Source of the DNA: Tetragonia tetragonoides
Taxonomy: Eukaryota; Streptophyta; Magnoliopsida; Caryophyllales; Aizoaceae
Length of the DNA stretch: 64,000 nt
Assembly: GCA_038025085.1 (NCBI GenBank)
Contig: CM076154.1
Span: forward strand, 30,000,501 to 30,064,500
Reading direction: 5' to 3'
In this document: piece after piece, positions 11,913-22,706 of the stretch
Layout: every line of letters begins with the position of its first letter
How positions within the stretch are numbered: position 1 is the stretch's first letter
The notes under the pieces: generated by a model
What the model saw: only the letters and a program-made list of their open reading frames with translations
The model's database searches: none
What the model was told of the DNA's origin: nothing
Translations under genes and position numbers: made by a program

Positions 11913-11945
11913 TCTCCCCCATGCTTAAACATTACATTGTCCTCA
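11913..11945 (-). promoter_or_regulatory. Internal (central) PPT-like motif, element A
   Basis: The minus-strand reading TTGAGGACAATG...TTTAAGCATGGGGGAGAG duplicates the terminal PPT motif. It lies about 150 bp after the end of the conserved ORF, at the same relative place as in element B (38134-38166). Confidence 0.55.
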
Positions 11946-12094
11946 ATGTAAACAAGTAAAAAGAAAGGAAGGGAGGGGCGTGATACTTACAAAATGAGTG
12001 GCTCTTCAAAATGCCCGGTGGTGGGGAGACTTGGGAGTGTGCATTAAATCATTGTCGATCCGGTGATGACAATGCCTCCTTTGTCATTTGTCCT

Positions 12095-13026
12095 TTACTT
12101 CGAACAATCATCATAGCATGCCAAGGCTCGTAGCAATTTGTCAAAAGAGCTCGAGCACATCTCATCAAGGAACAAGTGAGAAGCCATTATTATCACAATA
12201 TAGTAAGCAATCAAAGATTTTCTCAACTTGTTAAAATCCGTCGAAAAGCCAAAGGAATGAAAAGGAGAACCTTCCCATTGAATCAACTTAGAAGCATCCC
12301 CATAACTCCTTTTTGGCTTGCAACTCATGATATGATCCTCAACCCAATGAGTACAAGAGTCATAGATCACAATCACGTCATCGGGTTTCACAAAAGCATA
12401 TTCAAGGGATTTTGGGGGAGGGGGCTCATTGAAAAGACTTGGAATTGGAGAGGGAATCATATCAATATACTCGTTTGACAATGAATTGGGATATTCAAAG
12501 TCATAGAACGTGTTATAATATAATTCATCAATCACCCCTTCCTCAACACAACCCCCAAATGATGACACATAGCCACTTGAGCCACTTGATGCTCGGGCAT
12601 CCCAGTTTGAGTGATAAATGCATCAACTTTGGAACACAATTTGCGTAGAGTTTCTTGTAACTCCTCATTGCTCGTTTGTTTTTGAACAATAAATTGTTCC
12701 AAAAGAGTCTCCAAGCTTGACTTGGGTTGGGCAGTATGCTCTTCTCTATAGAAATCGATAAGATCCCAATTAGCAAGAGTGTAGTCAACAAAGAAATTAT
12801 CGTTTTGCTTACTTTGGTAAAGGGTATCGGCATAACTAGCATTTTCATGACCAAGATGATGCACATTATCCTTATGTCCAAAGTAACCATAACAATTATA
12901 AGAGACATTATGCACATCATATTTATTCTCATTCATGTAGCCATGTGGGTTATAATTTTTATTACCATAATCACATGAATTCGAATAATAATCACCATAC
13001 CCATCTTGATGCCATGAAGTTTCCAT
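12095..13026 (-). pseudogene. Conserved ~309-codon ORF of unknown function (element A copy)
   Basis: It starts METSW at 13026 and ends ALACYDDCSK at 12095. Relative to element B a 2-nt gain near 12545-12560 shifts the frame, splitting it into 13026-12532 and 12568-12095. Features: residues 1-60 are rich in Tyr, Asn, Gly and His (for example YGDYYSNSCDYGN); a predicted helical segment SSLETLLEQFIVQKQ continues with NEELQETLRKLCSKVDAF; then an acidic/proline-rich part and a C-terminal block with DVIVIYDSCTH and MASHLFLDEMC. The middle helix loosely resembles the coiled tail of Athila-type Gag, but no CCHC zinc knuckle or Gag capsid signature is seen. By eye, identity to the B copy is roughly 80-85%. 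Confidence 0.72.
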
Positions 13027-13144
13027 CACATAAATGAAGAAGCAAAAAAAAAAAAATGAAGAATTTAAACCAAAAAAAGAAAGAAAAGAAAAGTGCCTAG
13101 TCTATCCCGTTCAATAGTATTTCAATATCGAAACAAGCCTTGCT

Positions 13145-13164
13145 CCCCGGCAACGACGCCAAAA
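13145..13164 (-). promoter_or_regulatory. Primer-binding site of element A (tRNA-Asp type)
   Basis: The minus strand reads TTTTGGCGTCGTTGCCGGGG immediately inside the 5' LTR. Plant tRNA-Asp ends with CCCCGGCAACGGCG plus CCA, so the PBS matches with one mismatch. Confidence 0.82.
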
Positions 13165-13167
13165 ACT

Positions 13168-14545
13168 TGATACGCCCGCAAGTATATGGGTATTATCAAA
13201 GTAATACAAAAGATCGTCTCCACAAGAAGCGAGGCATTTCGAGTACCAAATTCTATAAAATCGAGAAAGCTAAGTAAATTCGAGTAATTGTGATGTTGAT
13301 TAATTTAACTAGACCTAAAGCTAAACTAGGATGACAATCTAAGAAGAGGGATTAGCAATCACAATTATAAAATCAAGGATTAAAGATAGAGTTGGGGGTT
13401 CACCTAACTAAAGATGATCCAATGCAATGGATGATAATATAGCATGCAATCGAATGAGCAATTGTGTAGAGATACTAGGTCAATCAATGACTAAGGGTCT
13501 CTCTCAAGGTCACTAAAGAAATACCCAATTTCACCCTTCCACCTATTTTCATAGGGTCAAGCTTTATTGGGCTCATTAAGCAACACCTAGTTCAAGCATC
13601 TCCAAAAGGAAATCTACCTACTTTCGTGGTTGAATCCATTTGCTTAGTCAATGAAACTCCTATGATTACCTTACCCCCTTTCGATTTTAAGTTAATTACA
13701 CAAAAGATAGGCCAAGTTCTCACTTAGGCATTTTATCAAATACTTGGAGTTCACAAAGCTAAATGCACAATAACCCATTCAATCACAATATATTCACATC
13801 TCCAAGCATCAAAACACCATAGTTGGGCTAATCCTAACTCTAATAAGGGAAATTAGCCACTAAACATTATACAGTCATTAACTTTAATTAACCAAAACAT
13901 AATATTCAACATGAGAAATAAGTAAAAGAAGAGAGAGAAAGAGGAGAGAGAGAAGGGTCAAGAAGATCTTACAAAGGTCTTCAATAATCTTCTCCAAACC
14001 AAGTTTAATTACCCTAATAGTTTTAAGCAAGGAAGTCCTTAAACCTAAAAATGGAGGCTAGACCTCGTTATAGAGATAATACTAGGTTGAGAATAAGATA
14101 GGATAAGATGCCCCTAAAATGAGCAAAATCGAACTTAAATAGGGTCCAAATCGGGTGAGGCATGGTCTGCTGAGCTATGACCGGACCATGGGTCGGAGCA
14201 TGCCTCGGACCATGTACCAGGTCTGTCAAGCACCCATGGTGTACTGGATGTCCGGGACCATGTCTCGGACCATGGGTCGCACTTTATCTTCAAGAACTTC
14301 ATTTCTTCATGCCCAAAATGCTCTCCTCTTCACTCCTATGATCTTGATGCTCCTTCCATGCTTGCTCCAACTTCGAACAGGACGTGAAACATCCTTCAAA
14401 CCGGTCATTCATGACAAAACACAACCAAAGAGCGTAAAATAGAACAAATGGGCAAAAACCAATCCAAATCAAGCCATGGGTAGCTAATATTCATTGTAAT
14501 GGGTATGAAATACACACGATTATGCTATAAAATAGGCACTTATCA
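13168..14545 (-). repeat. LTR of element A (5' LTR, right)
   Basis: 1378 bp, TG...CA in element orientation, nearly identical to 8852-10230. It carries the GGACCATG cluster at about 14172-14279. Confidence 0.9.
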
Positions 14546-14550
14546 TCTGT
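14546..14550. repeat. Target-site duplication of LTR element A (right)
   Basis: TCTGT, matching 8847-8851. Confidence 0.9.
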
Positions 14551-14617
14551 CTGGTGAGAAGTCCATTGAGGTGGCACAAGAGCATGATGAAGGTGGGGGA
14601 TCTCTCTTAATCTTTTC

Positions 14618-17600
14618 ATGATTTACTCCTCATGGAATATTAGAGGCTTAAAAAAGCCTGAGAAATAGAATAAAGTAAAAAGTTTCATGATGAAAAATTA
14701 ATATTCTTAGTCTCTCGGAAACACATGTCAAGGAGAGTAATGTGAATAGAATTGTGATGAAATTGGGTATAGCGGGTTCATTAATGCTTTTAACTATAGC
14801 ACCCTAATGGTAGGATATGGGTGCTCTAGAATGATAATATAATGTGGATGTCCATGTACTAGATACGACTGACCAGGTTATGCTTTACTTGGTTAATGAT
14901 AGATATAACAGGTTACAACGCTATGTAACCTTTGTAAATGCTAGTAACTAAGGGACTCAAAGAAGGGATTTATAGTCTTCTCTTGTTAATTGGGGGAGAA
15001 CTATCCTTATCCCCTTGGTTGTGGACTGTGGTGGACTGGTGGGGATTTTAATGCTACATGTACTGCAGAAGAGAAAATCAGTTATGCTACTATTAGTATG
15101 GGAGATGTTAATGAGTTTGTATATTGTATTGAGGATGTTGGTCTCTCTGATATACCTGCTACTGGTATGCTCTTCATATAGTCGAACAAGCAGCCAGCTT
15201 TGTCTAGTGTTTATTGCAAACTAGACAGGATCATGTGTAATTCAGCATGGCTACTTCACAATGTAGCTGCCACTGCGACGTTTCTCTCACCTGGGGTATC
15301 AGACCATGCTCCTGCCCTCTTGAGAGTTGGCCACCAGGTGTAGAGAAAGAAGTCTTTCAAATTCCTGCAGTGTTTGATGCTGGATGAGAGTTTCTTGTCT
15401 CCTGTTCAACAGTCCCTTGTCTTCATATAGACCATGCTCTTCATATAGAGAAAGAAGTCCCTTGTCTTTGGCTATATGATGTATAGGGCTGTTACCAGAT
15501 TGACAAACCTTAAGCAGGAGCTAAAGAAGCTCCATGATCGGAAATATAGTCACTTGGAGACAAGAGTACAAGATTGCTTCAACAAATTATGTGAGATACA
15601 GATACAACTGAATGACCCTCTAATTCAGAAAGAAAAATCTTTAGTAGTGGATCAATATACTTTGCTCAGGAAGGCTGAGATGTTATGTGTGCCCCAGCAG
15701 ACCAAAATCACTAATATTAAACTGACCGATGAATCAACTCGTTATTTCCATGCAAAAATGGAGGAGAGAAAGGCACTCTAAGATTGCGGTTGTACATGAT
15801 GCTTAGGGGTTATGCAACACACTAAGGATGACATTTGTAATGCCTTTATTCACTTTTACAAGGATCTATTGGGGAGTGATGGTCATATTCAAGATTTTGA
15901 TGCTACTTTCCTGCAAGAGGGGCCTATTCTTATTTCTGATAGCTATCTAGAGATGAATAAGCATGTGAGTGATGCTGAAATTAAGGTTCTTGTTTTCTCT
16001 ATCCCAGATATCAAAGCACTTGGTCATGACGGTTATTCAACAAGTTTCTTTAAGACTATGTGGCACATCATTGGTCAGGATGTCTGTGCTGGTGTGCATG
16101 ACTTTTTCTCAACTGGTAAATTTCTTAAACAATTGAACTTTACGCTATTATTTCCTTGATTCCTAAGAAAGATGTGCGTGCCTCTGTGTGTGATTTAAGA
16201 CCTATTTCATGTTGTAATACCTTGTATAAGAATAGTCACTAAGATACTGAAAAATAGAATGAATTTATAGTCATATGGCTCATATTTTTGGGTTTGAGCT
16301 GAATGCTTTTGTGAAAGGTAGGAGTATAAATAAATAAAAATTTTATGGCACATAATGAGTTAGTTAAGTAGTATGAAAGGAGTGAGTTTTCTCCTAGAGC
16401 TATGGTTAAAATTGATGTTAGGAAAGCATATGACATCCTAAGTTGGAGCTTTCTTGCTAGCATTCTAAGATATTTTGGCTTCCCTCTATTTTCTGTGATT
16501 GAATCATGACATGTCTGAGTACATCCACATTCTCTTTATACTTTTAGGATGAGTCGGTGCGTGACGTTCTTTCCTAGGAACAAGGGTGTGAGACATTGTG
16601 ATCCTATGTCGCCTAGTCTCTTTGTTATATGTATGGAAGTTTTCTCTATGATGTTGAGGAAGACTCTTCTCTCACTTGGCCTGGCTTCAGCTATCACCCC
16701 AAATGTGTGAGGTTAAGACTGAATCATCTGATCTTTGTTGATGATTGTCAGGTTAAGACTGAATCATCTGATCTTTGTTGATGATTGTCTTCTTATCTTC
16801 TGTCGTGGTGATGTTCCTCAATATAAGGGGTGGTTAATACCTTTCATAAGTTTGCTGGTTTGTCTGGATTATAGCCTAATGCTCAGAAAATTTGCATTTA
16901 TTTTGGAGGAGTTTGTGGTGGAGTAAAGTAGGATGTCTTAGATGTGGATTCACTGAAGACACTTTTCCCTTCTGTTACCTAGGTGTGCCCCTTACTACAA
17001 AAAGACTCTGTGTTGCTATTGCTGCTTGCCAACCCTTGATTGATAAGGTCTCTATGAACCTTAAACATTAGGCTAACAAGTTCCCTGAGTTATGCATGGA
17101 ATGCACAATTATTAAACTTAGTGATTTTTGGGTTGGACTCATACTGGTGTATTGCTTTTTTCATCCCCAAAATTGTTATTGATCGTATATAACAGCTTTG
17201 TAGGCAATTTTATTGGGGGACTTAGGGTGGTGGTGGGGTTTTCCTGAATAGGAGAGCAATTTGTAGATCTCATAGGGAAGGAGGGCTTAACATTAAGGAG
17301 ATCTTGACGTGGAATAGGGCCCTCCAAGTTAAATGGATGTAACACTTGGTGGGAGATGGCTCATCTCTTTTAAAATCTTGGGTTTCCTTCTACCATTTGT
17401 AGCATGTTGATTTTTGGCAGGTGAAGAGCAATCAATGTGACAGCTGGATTTGGAGGAGATTGCTATCTTTTAGAGATGATTTTGTCTCTGTGTGTGGCTC
17501 TATCTAGGAAGGTTAGAGACTACTTGGTGAATGGCACAAGAAGAAGTTTCACATGAGTTCTTCATATGACTCTTTTGGAGACATTGGGCACGTTTATAAA

Positions 17601-18061
17601 GGGCATAAGATTATATGGGAAAGAATGTCCATGTCTAGACATTGTGTGGTCTCTAAAATGACGACTAGCAACTGCCTTGCCGCTGTAGATAACCTGCGGA
17701 AGCGTGGTTAGCCCAAGGTTAATGGGTGTGTGCTGTGTAGAGGTGACATGGAGTCTGCTAGCCACCTGTTCTTTGAGTGTCAACTCTCAAATTCTGTTTG
17801 GCAGAATGTTCTCTCATGGCTTGGTATTCGGAGGGAGCCCCTGAACTTCAAACATGAAATCAAGTGATTTACATAATATGTTAAAGGCAAGCAAGCCCTA
17901 GCAAAAGGTGAAGAGGGCTGCACTGGTATCCACCATTAATAGTTGTACGGGTGAGAGAAATAGAAGGATCTTCAAGGAGATTGACAGATCAAGCGAGCAG
18001 ATTATTAACATGATCAAATTCTGTGTATCTGTGAGATTTTATGGTTTTTGTAAATCTGAAT
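14618..18061 (+). pseudogene. LINE ORF2 remnant (endonuclease / RT / zf-RVT)
   Basis: It starts MIYSSWNIRGLKKP at 14618, the usual start of plant L1 ORF2 endonucleases. Scattered frames give GGDFNATCTAEEK (about 15039) and SDHAPALLRV (about 15300) of the endonuclease; a linker coil (15476-15781); then RT scraps: PKKDVRASVCDLRPISCCN (about 16165), KIDVRKAYD (about 16407), GDPMSPSLFVICMEV near 16600, FVDD near 16735-16780 and YLGVPLTTKR near 16977. A zinc-binding RT-associated domain follows (SRHCVVSKMTTSNCLA, GCVLCRGDMESASHLFFEC, 17635-17780). Numerous stops and shifts and a 40-bp tandem duplication at 16711-16790 make it dead. Confidence 0.78.
16711..16790 (+). repeat. 40-bp perfect tandem duplication in LINE RT
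   Basis: Two head-to-tail units, 16711-16750 and 16751-16790, each beginning GGTTAAGACTGAATCATCTG and covering the FVDD catalytic region. The unit length is not a multiple of three, so it shifts the frame. Confidence 0.9.
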
Positions 18062-18071
18062 CTAGGCATAT

Positions 18072-18398
18072 CACCATTTGTATGGTGATTACCGCATTTG
18101 TGTAGCCACCATAATAATTTAAATAACTGGCAAGTAGTTTTTACCATTTGCGTAATTGGTTTTATCTATTGTAACATCTAATTAATAAATGCAAAGAAAT
18201 AAAGAGTTCAAGGTGTAACTAAACTATTATCATAATTTTATCTGATACTATAACTTGTTACGACCAAAATAAAATTATAAAGTTTAATCTAAATCGGTCA
18301 TTTTCAAGCATCAAAATAGTATCACCCAATTTTATTGTGGTGGTTATCAAATTATTATGATGGTTACAAAAAGAATGGTAGCCACCATATAAACACCG
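18072..18398. mobile_element. MULE-like MITE nested in LINE 3' region
   Basis: A 327-bp insert flanked by a perfect 10-bp duplication CTAGGCATAT (18062-18071 and 18399-18408), the length typical of Mutator-like elements. The ends form an imperfect inverted repeat of about 50 bp: the left TTTGTATGGTGATTACC pairs with the complement of GGTAGCCACCATATAAA, and both arms share CATAATAATTT farther in. No transposase. Confidence 0.8.
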
Positions 18399-18609
18399 CT
18401 AGGCATATAGAGTGATTCTTTGATAATAAGTTTTTATTTTGGGTACTGATTTGTAATTCCCTGCTTGGTTTCTTCTATGAATATTTGTGGTGTCTCCACA
18501 ACCTGACTCTGCATATTTTACTTACTCTATAAGGGTATCACATTATTATCCTTTGGAAGATGTAATGATAATGCTTACCATTTTTCAAACAAACAAAAAA
18601 TATTTTTGT

Positions 18610-19012
18610 TCAGAATATCACAGTGGTCGCGCGGTAATACCTCATCACCCCTATTGATGTCTTTTTTCAATTTGCTAAATCACCTTATGCTATCGAATTT
18701 GCACTCGGAGATTTGTAGACAGATCTGAAGCTGAGGTCAACTTTTCTTTTGTCAAGTGAATGTAGGCGGTTGAGTCGTCTTGGTGGTGGTTGCTCATCTA
18801 TGTTTTGTTTTCTTAGCTGTAGGCTCTCCATTGTCTTCAATTTTTGGTATGGTGACTATCTGAATCCTTGTTGCTCTCGTTTTTATGATTTAACCTTCAA
18901 TCTGGTTTGTTTGTTGTGGTTAGAGTGGTTGTTTCTCTTATTATTGGACTATTTTGGGCATTGTTCCTCTTTTTTTTTTTCCCGTTGTTGGGAAGCTAAT
19001 TTAACACCGTCA
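18610..19012. other. Spacer, no gene recognised
   Basis: T-rich. The short ORF 18749-19030 shows no family pattern. Confidence 0.4.
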
Positions 19013-20109
19013 TGGTTAGAGTTGATGTAGAAGGTAAAGTTTTTGAATTGGATTTGTTGGACAACTATTTGATGGTGAAGGAATTTGGTAAGGGGTGCGT
19101 GGGTTAAATTTTCAATTTGACTTTGTGGATGGGTGTGTGAAATGCTTAAGTCTTGTTCAGGATTAGTTGAGTTCAAATATGAAAGAAAACGTGGGTTGTT
19201 TACTTGCAATATTCAATATGGTTCAAATCAATCGGAATGGTATTTGGAGTTGAGTGTAGTCATTAGGGGCAGAAAATTCTCAATCTTTGTTGCTCGTTGT
19301 GATGTTGTTATCCTAGGAAACCTTTTGTTGATACTTTTCTCAAAGTACCTAGGGGTACTTCTAAGATACAAGCTGACGAGACCCCAAAAGTGTTTTCGGG
19401 CAGTGAGTGTCTATACTTAGATTTAATTGTATATAAAAATAGAGCTGTGTGCAATGAGTCGAGGGCTACTCTTTAATGTATGGATAGATTTTCCTATTGT
19501 CCGTGGGCGTGGTCGGTACCTTCCAAGGAGTATCCGGAAGGCGAGCCTTTGCTAGTGACTTATAAGAATGACACTGATTTTTTTTGTTCGGTTAATGACT
19601 TTGTGTTAGGTGTCGATGAGGAGCTTGCGTTAGAAAATGATGGGTTTCCTTTTAGCATTTGTTCTTCATCCTCGGAGAGTAGCGGATTTTCCAACTCGCC
19701 AGCTGGTAGTTGTTGTGCCTCAAACCAATCCAACTAAGAAGTTGCTCCTGTGGTTGGGGTTGAAAATGTCAGGGGTATACATGAGGGGACTCCTTTGAGT
19801 CACTTTGATGTTGATGTAAGTGATTCATTTTCTCTTCTTTTTGATGGGTCAAAGAAGTTGAAGAAGAACAAATCATCTAAAGTTGTCGTGGTTTCCTTTT
19901 CCGAGGTTGTTCCTCCTTCTAAATCTAGGAGTTCGAGTGAGGTTCCATCAAACCCCCCATGTACTTTTGAGGTGGAGAATATTCCGAATGGCGTCGATAT
20001 TGATGAGTTGATGGAAGAATCGGACGACATCAGATATGCCTTGATTGATAATAATTATTCCATCCCGTGGGAGTATTCAGATTTTGATGTTGATGATTAT
20101 TGGTTGTGA
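19013..20109 (+). pseudogene. Unrecognised acidic protein remnant, possibly transposon-derived
   Basis: The first frame opens VRVDVEGKVFELDLLDNY (19021) and breaks near 19105, continuing out of frame as NFQFDFVDGCVKCLSLVQD. Two adjacent ORFs follow: 19480-19737 (85 codons, Cys/Ser-rich end) and 19750-20109 (119 codons) with a Lys patch KKLKKNKSSK and an acidic tail (IDELMEESDD, DFDVDDYW); they are in one frame, separated by a TAA at 19735-19737. The layout, a short alpha/beta start followed by a Ser/acidic region, is reminiscent of the N-terminus of plant MuDR transposases (PB1-like domain), but I could not confirm this. No transposase catalytic core is seen. Confidence 0.35.
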
Positions 20110-20989
20110 GAATTCCTCGGAATGATGAATTTTTTAAGTAATTGTATGATCTTCAACAAGAGGGGAAAATTGACATAGAAAAGAGGGTAATCCGTATTAT
20201 TGAGGAATTATGCAATGAAGAGATTTTTCGGAGACCAAGAAAAGGCTAAGTTTCGCACATTGGTGTGGTTCCTTCGATGAGTTTCGTAGGTTGCATTTCT
20301 CTTGTGGTATATAATATTGTCTTTTAGCTATCTTTTTGCTCTCTTAGGGGTTTATGGTTTCGAGGTGTGGCATTTGTTCTAGGGTTTTTTTTGTTTGGAT
20401 ATGACAGGTGTATGAGCTTTTGCCTCTATTGGTGTATGAACTTCGGTTCTTATGGATATTAGAGCTTCGACTCCTTTAAATATCCATTTAATAAAATTGT
20501 CTACTAATTATCTAAAGAACAACTTTAATTGTAATTAGTGAAAATACATGTACCATTTTTACTACTAGCTCAAACCTTAGGTTCCCTCTTTGAGATTTTC
20601 CCTATTTTCTACGTAATGCTATTATCGGAAAGAGGCATGTCGTTTCAATATAAACATGACAAATATGTACTCAAAAGTAAGGAAAAGTAATTATGTTAAC
20701 CAATCCACCTTTGTTCCTCTAAAGAAAGTCAAGAAGGAGAGAAATGATCAAACTTTGCTACATATCACCTGAACTATTTAAATGATCCAACTCTTAATTC
20801 GTGGCTTTTGAAAAGCAACAAAGGTGGATTTCAAGGTGAATTAAGATACATGCATTCTATACTGGTTTTATTATGTTCCTTCGTTGAGTATATTACAGTG
20901 ATGATTATATGGATTGTTCATACAAGATCGGGATTAACGTTATTATTATACGATCATATTCGTTTCAGACCATCTTGCAGTTTTGGCAG
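20110..20989. other. Spacer, no gene recognised
   Basis: AT-rich. At about 20405-20470 three imperfect units of roughly 24 bp (TATGAGCTTTTGCCTCTATT, TATGAACTTCGGTTCTTATG, TAGAGCTTCGACTCC) sit in tandem. Confidence 0.4.
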
Positions 20990-21610
20990 CTTTTGACTGT
21001 AGTTTGTATTTGATCATAACTTACTCATAGGACATCGGATCATCGTCATTCAAAGTAACGCGGAACGATAAAAGCGAATCTCAAACTTTCATGTTTTGAG
21101 TATTTCCAAAATCGGAATGGAACGTGGTCGAAAGTGTGTTTGAAGTTACGATGTAGAATTAGACAACATTGCCTTGGTCTCCAAGGAAACGTGTCATGCT
21201 GATGAGAACATTATTTTAATTATTTTAGTTACTTTTATTTTTCGGTTAGTAGTTTAATTAATTTAGGATAGTTTGTTAGTGTGTTTATTAGTAGGTTTAG
21301 GAGAGTGGAATCTGATTTGGTTAAAGAAAGTAAATCCTAGCTCAAATTTACTTCTTATTAGTTTCCTAGTTGGTTTAGGATTAGTCTTGTTTTACCTATA
21401 TAAAGGGTGTGCGTGTAATGTAATCTAGACAGCTGACTTTTGGAATAAACACTTGTTTTCTTTAGATTCTTTGTGAGTTTAATTGCTTTCGTGCCTTGGT
21501 GGTACAACCCGGGCCTTGGACGTTCAAACTTGTATTCAGATTATTAGCTTCAAGCCTAGATGGTTTAGCTGGCTCTTCGATTCAAGATTCTATCTTTGTT
21601 GTCCTTTATA
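20990..21610 (+). mobile_element. LTR-like sequence, possible solo LTR
   Basis: Composition and signals resemble a plant retrotransposon LTR: a long AT-rich stretch, then a TATA-like CCTATATAAAGGG at 21397-21409 and, about 35 bp on, TTGGAATAAACAC (AATAAA near 21443). No second copy, PBS or TSD could be found, so borders are arbitrary. Confidence 0.3.
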
Positions 21611-21649
21611 CTATCCTTGTTGGTCTTTATCATGATTATACATCAGAAA

Positions 21650-22222
21650 GGATCTGATTGGCAGGGCGGAAAATCGTTTTCAACTGAAAAGTATTTTCAG
21701 TTGAAAATCATTTTCAGTGTAAAATGTATTTCTGTTCACATCTTTCGTTATTTGGTCACAATGGAAAACAAATTTCCTAAATAACTATTTTTACTAAAAA
21801 AGAAAATCTGCTAATGTAGTTGCGTAGATTTCGAAAAGTTAGGTGAATTCACAAAAAGAAAAACCTCAAACGCATATCGGAGTAAAAAGTTATACTCATT
21901 TAAGGAAAAACAATATTGAGAAAATGGCCCAAAATTTTGGCCCGAGACCCAATTAAGTCGGGTGTGGGTTTGATTTTATGGTCCGAAGTCTCGAAGACCA
22001 AACTCGATGATCAGGTCCACAATTGGTGCTTCCGGGATATAGTGTCCCATCAACGAAAACCGTTTTCCATTCTTTTGGAAAAGAAAACATTTCACCTATA
22101 CAACTAAAAATGCTATTCCTCCTAAAAACTTTTTTCCTTCTCATGGCAAACCAATCAACGGAAAATGGAAAATAAGAAAACTGTTTTCCATTAAAACTGT
22201 TTTCACCCTGCTAAACGGAGCC
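21650..22222. mobile_element. TIR element (MITE-like), unclassified
   Basis: The ends form an imperfect inverted repeat: left GGATCTGATTGGCAGGGCGG and, as complement of the right end, GGCTCCGTTTAGCAGGGTGA, both continuing into GAAAA-rich sequence. The interior near both ends is full of GGAAAA/TTTTCC. No transposase and no certain TSD. Superfamily undetermined. Confidence 0.55.
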
Positions 22223-22706
22223 TAAATGTAGACAACTATGGAGTATTTTATTTTCGTAAAAGTCATACGCGACGTCTACAAAAAGATATCAAATTGAAAG
22301 GAATACGTAACAAATTAGTTTGGATGGATTCTATTTTTCCTCGTTCCTGGATAGTCATAATTATCATTCCTTCCTAAAAACTAGGATAGTCAATTTGTAC
22401 TACAATCAACTGTATGTGACCAAAGACACTTCCCAACCATACAATTTTCTCAAAAAGAAAATTATCACATTTGTGCGAAAAACGAAATTGAGTTGTAGGA
22501 CATAATCAAAAGACATCTGAGTAAAGATTGGAGGAAGAGTAGGGAGAGTCTTGAAGTAGGCTTATGACATGTATTGCAAATTAAATATCATAAAACCAAT
22601 TCCAACCAAGACCAATTGACCATTTCAAAGCCATACTCAAATCACCCTAGCAAGAACAAAAGAAAGATTAATTGACACTAAGAAACTCACCATTTTTGCA
22701 CCAACC
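22223..22706. other. Upstream region of F-box gene
   Basis: No TATA box stands out within 100 bp of the ATG at 22707. Nothing else recognised. Confidence 0.4.

Larger units (their letters stand above)
8852..14545 (-). mobile_element. Non-autonomous LTR retrotransposon, element A
   Basis: A complete 5.7-kb minus-strand element: LTRs at 8852-10230 and 13168-14545, PBS complementary to tRNA-Asp, polypurine tract, 5-bp TSD TCTGT, and a conserved but frameshifted ORF. No gag, protease, RT, RNase H or integrase is recognisable in the 2.9-kb interior, so it must be mobilised in trans. The tRNA-Asp-type PBS suggests an Athila-like Ty3/gypsy helper (inference). It is a relative of element B at 35402-41460: the interiors align along most of their length while the LTRs share mainly their 3' parts. 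Confidence 0.88.
7200..18598 (+). mobile_element. Decayed L1-like LINE, split by LTR element A
   Basis: Two halves (7200-8851 and 14546-18598) form one L1-type element with ORF1 (DUF4283-like) and ORF2 (endonuclease, RT, zf-RVT). Its ends are inferred from near-matching short repeats, AATATTTTTTGT at 7188-7199 and AATATTTTTGT at 18599-18609, the right one directly after an A-rich tail ACAAACAAAAAA. Many stops and frameshifts show it is old. Two later insertions lie inside: LTR element A and a MULE-like MITE (18072-18398). A poly-T run of about 40 bp (7772-7811) also interrupts ORF1. Confidence 0.75.

Noticed and set aside
12727..12978. Hydrophobic antisense ORF, conserved also at 37097-37348
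   Set aside because: It is the complement of the conserved ORF in elements A and B. Its persistence in both follows from the sense-strand similarity, and its composition (Ile/Met-rich) is what the complement of Asn/Tyr/His codons gives.
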